A DNA stretch of 5,869 bases from a bacterium (GTDB taxonomy: Bacteria; Patescibacteriota; Doudnabacteria; UBA920): the NCBI GenBank assembly GCA_021789715.1, contig JAJYJE010000067.1, positions 1 through 5,869 on the forward strand, in the 5' to 3' direction. Below the pieces are notes generated by a model. That model did not search any database and was not told the DNA's origin. It saw only the letters and a list, made by a program, of their open reading frames with translations. Position numbers and translations under genes: made by a program. Shown here in pieces: positions 5,578 through 5,869 of the stretch (position 1 is the first letter of the stretch; every line of letters starts with the position of its first letter).

Positions 5578-5614
5578 AGAATGCCAGTCTTTTATCTTTT
5601 ATGCTCTATTTTTT
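5570..5614 (-). repeat. Gene-junction element, copy A (upstream of the 191-aa gene)
   Basis: Copy A of a 45-bp element also found at 4959-5003. On the minus strand it reads as an A-rich block ending AGCATAAAAGAT, then a 13-nt variable spacer, then TCTGTGGAATC. The GTG in the last block is the only plausible start codon for the following gene, because an in-frame TAA lies upstream within the A-rich block and no ATG intervenes. This copy begins about where transcription from the 5617-5645 promoter should start, so the element would form nearly the whole 5' leader. No Shine-Dalgarno sequence is visible. Confidence 0.75.
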
Positions 5615-5616
5615 TC

Positions 5617-5645
5617 ATTATACCACTCATTTGCAAATTTGTTAA
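5617..5645 (-). promoter_or_regulatory. Sigma70-type promoter with extended -10 box
   Basis: On the minus strand there is a -35 box TTAACA (5645-5640; five of six match TTGACA), a 17-nt spacer and a perfect -10 box TATAAT (5622-5617). The -10 box is preceded by TGG, giving an extended TGnTATAAT. The predicted start site is near 5610, giving a leader of roughly 33 nt before the GTG at 5577. The -35 box contains the TAA stop of the preceding gene, so the promoter is packed into the gene junction. It could drive the whole leftward run of tail and lysis genes. This is the best promoter match I found by eye. It is not experimentally supported. Confidence 0.7.
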
Positions 5646-5869
5646 GTACCGCGGCTAAAATCACCGCGCACTTGCGGACCCGGGCCGCTTCCCCAGCTAT
5701 AGGGTCCGGCCGTTCCAGTAGCGGTTATAGTATCGGACAATGCTATGGTTTCATATACCGGCACTAATGTTTCGGTCACTGTGCTGTTGTCTGTGGGATT
5801 TTGCGCGTTTTCTTGCTGCAGCAGAACGCTCATAATATCGTTAAAGGTCACCTGGTCTGATCCTATACA
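5642..5869 (-). CDS. C-terminal part of a probable phage structural protein, cut by the window edge
   Basis: The frame is open from the right edge to a TAA stop, giving 75 residues with the N-terminus missing. A GTG at 5851 and an ATG at 5833 exist in frame, but the frame stays open upstream of both, so I treat this as the end of a longer protein. The visible part has a short amphipathic stretch (FNDIMSVLLQQ), then a Thr/Ser/Val-rich, beta-prone stretch with the pattern ETLVPVYETIALSDTITATG. It ends in a Gly/Pro-rich tail (SWGSGPGPQVRGDF). Alternating T/V/S segments of this kind are common in repeated beta domains of phage tail and bacterial surface proteins. No enzymatic motif is visible. 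Its position just upstream of two tail-type genes supports a virion role, but the family is not recognised. The stop codon lies inside the -35 box of the promoter for the next gene. Confidence 0.6.
   Translation of the reverse strand, partial: CIGSDQVTFNDIMSVLLQQENAQNPTDNSTVTETLVPVYETIALSDTITATGTAGPYSWGSGPGPQVRGDFSRGT

Noticed and set aside
1..5869. Defence system, retroelement/DGR, CRISPR, tRNA or integration site
   Set aside because: No reverse transcriptase, variable-repeat pair, Cas-like protein, spaced repeat array, cloverleaf or integrase is visible.

Overview
The window looks like a piece of a tailed-phage (Caudoviricetes-like) genome or prophage. All nine protein genes I can support, one of them partial, lie on the minus strand and are tightly packed, so transcription runs from the right edge to the left edge. 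There is no tRNA, rRNA, CRISPR array, transposase or integrase. The host cannot be fixed from sequence alone. The CHAP-like, papain-like and lysozyme-like proteins resemble, from memory, proteins seen in uncultured Patescibacteria/CPR genomes and their phages. That is an inference, not a search result. The standard code fits all frames.

In transcription order the right half is virion structure. It holds the C-terminus of a protein cut by the window edge (5642-5869), a 191-aa tail-associated-type protein (5002-5577) and a 608-aa glycine-rich tail fibre or adhesin (3140-4966). A strong sigma70-type promoter overlaps the stop codon of the first of these. Each of the next two genes starts inside a 45-bp element that occurs twice. 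The two copies match at 31 of 32 positions outside a fixed 13-nt spacer, and the GTG start codon lies inside the second conserved block.

The middle holds two small genes: a Cys-rich probable zinc-ribbon protein (2933-3121) and a protein with one membrane segment plus a coiled coil (2527-2901). The left half is a lysis-type cassette: a CHAP/NlpC-like cysteine hydrolase (2107-2520), a papain-like (C1) peptidase homologue (1107-2117), a three-helix holin-like protein (725-1003) and a membrane-anchored lysozyme/glucosaminidase-like endolysin (109-699). A long GC-rich hairpin separates the peptidase gene from the holin gene.

The likely joint role is tail-tip assembly and host adsorption by the right half, and envelope breakdown at entry or exit by the left half. 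Only the holin-like gene has a clear Shine-Dalgarno sequence. The most unusual feature is the duplicated 45-bp gene-junction element. The left 108 bases hold no complete gene of normal size, but contain two SD-like motifs and two hairpins that may belong to the next gene beyond the edge.
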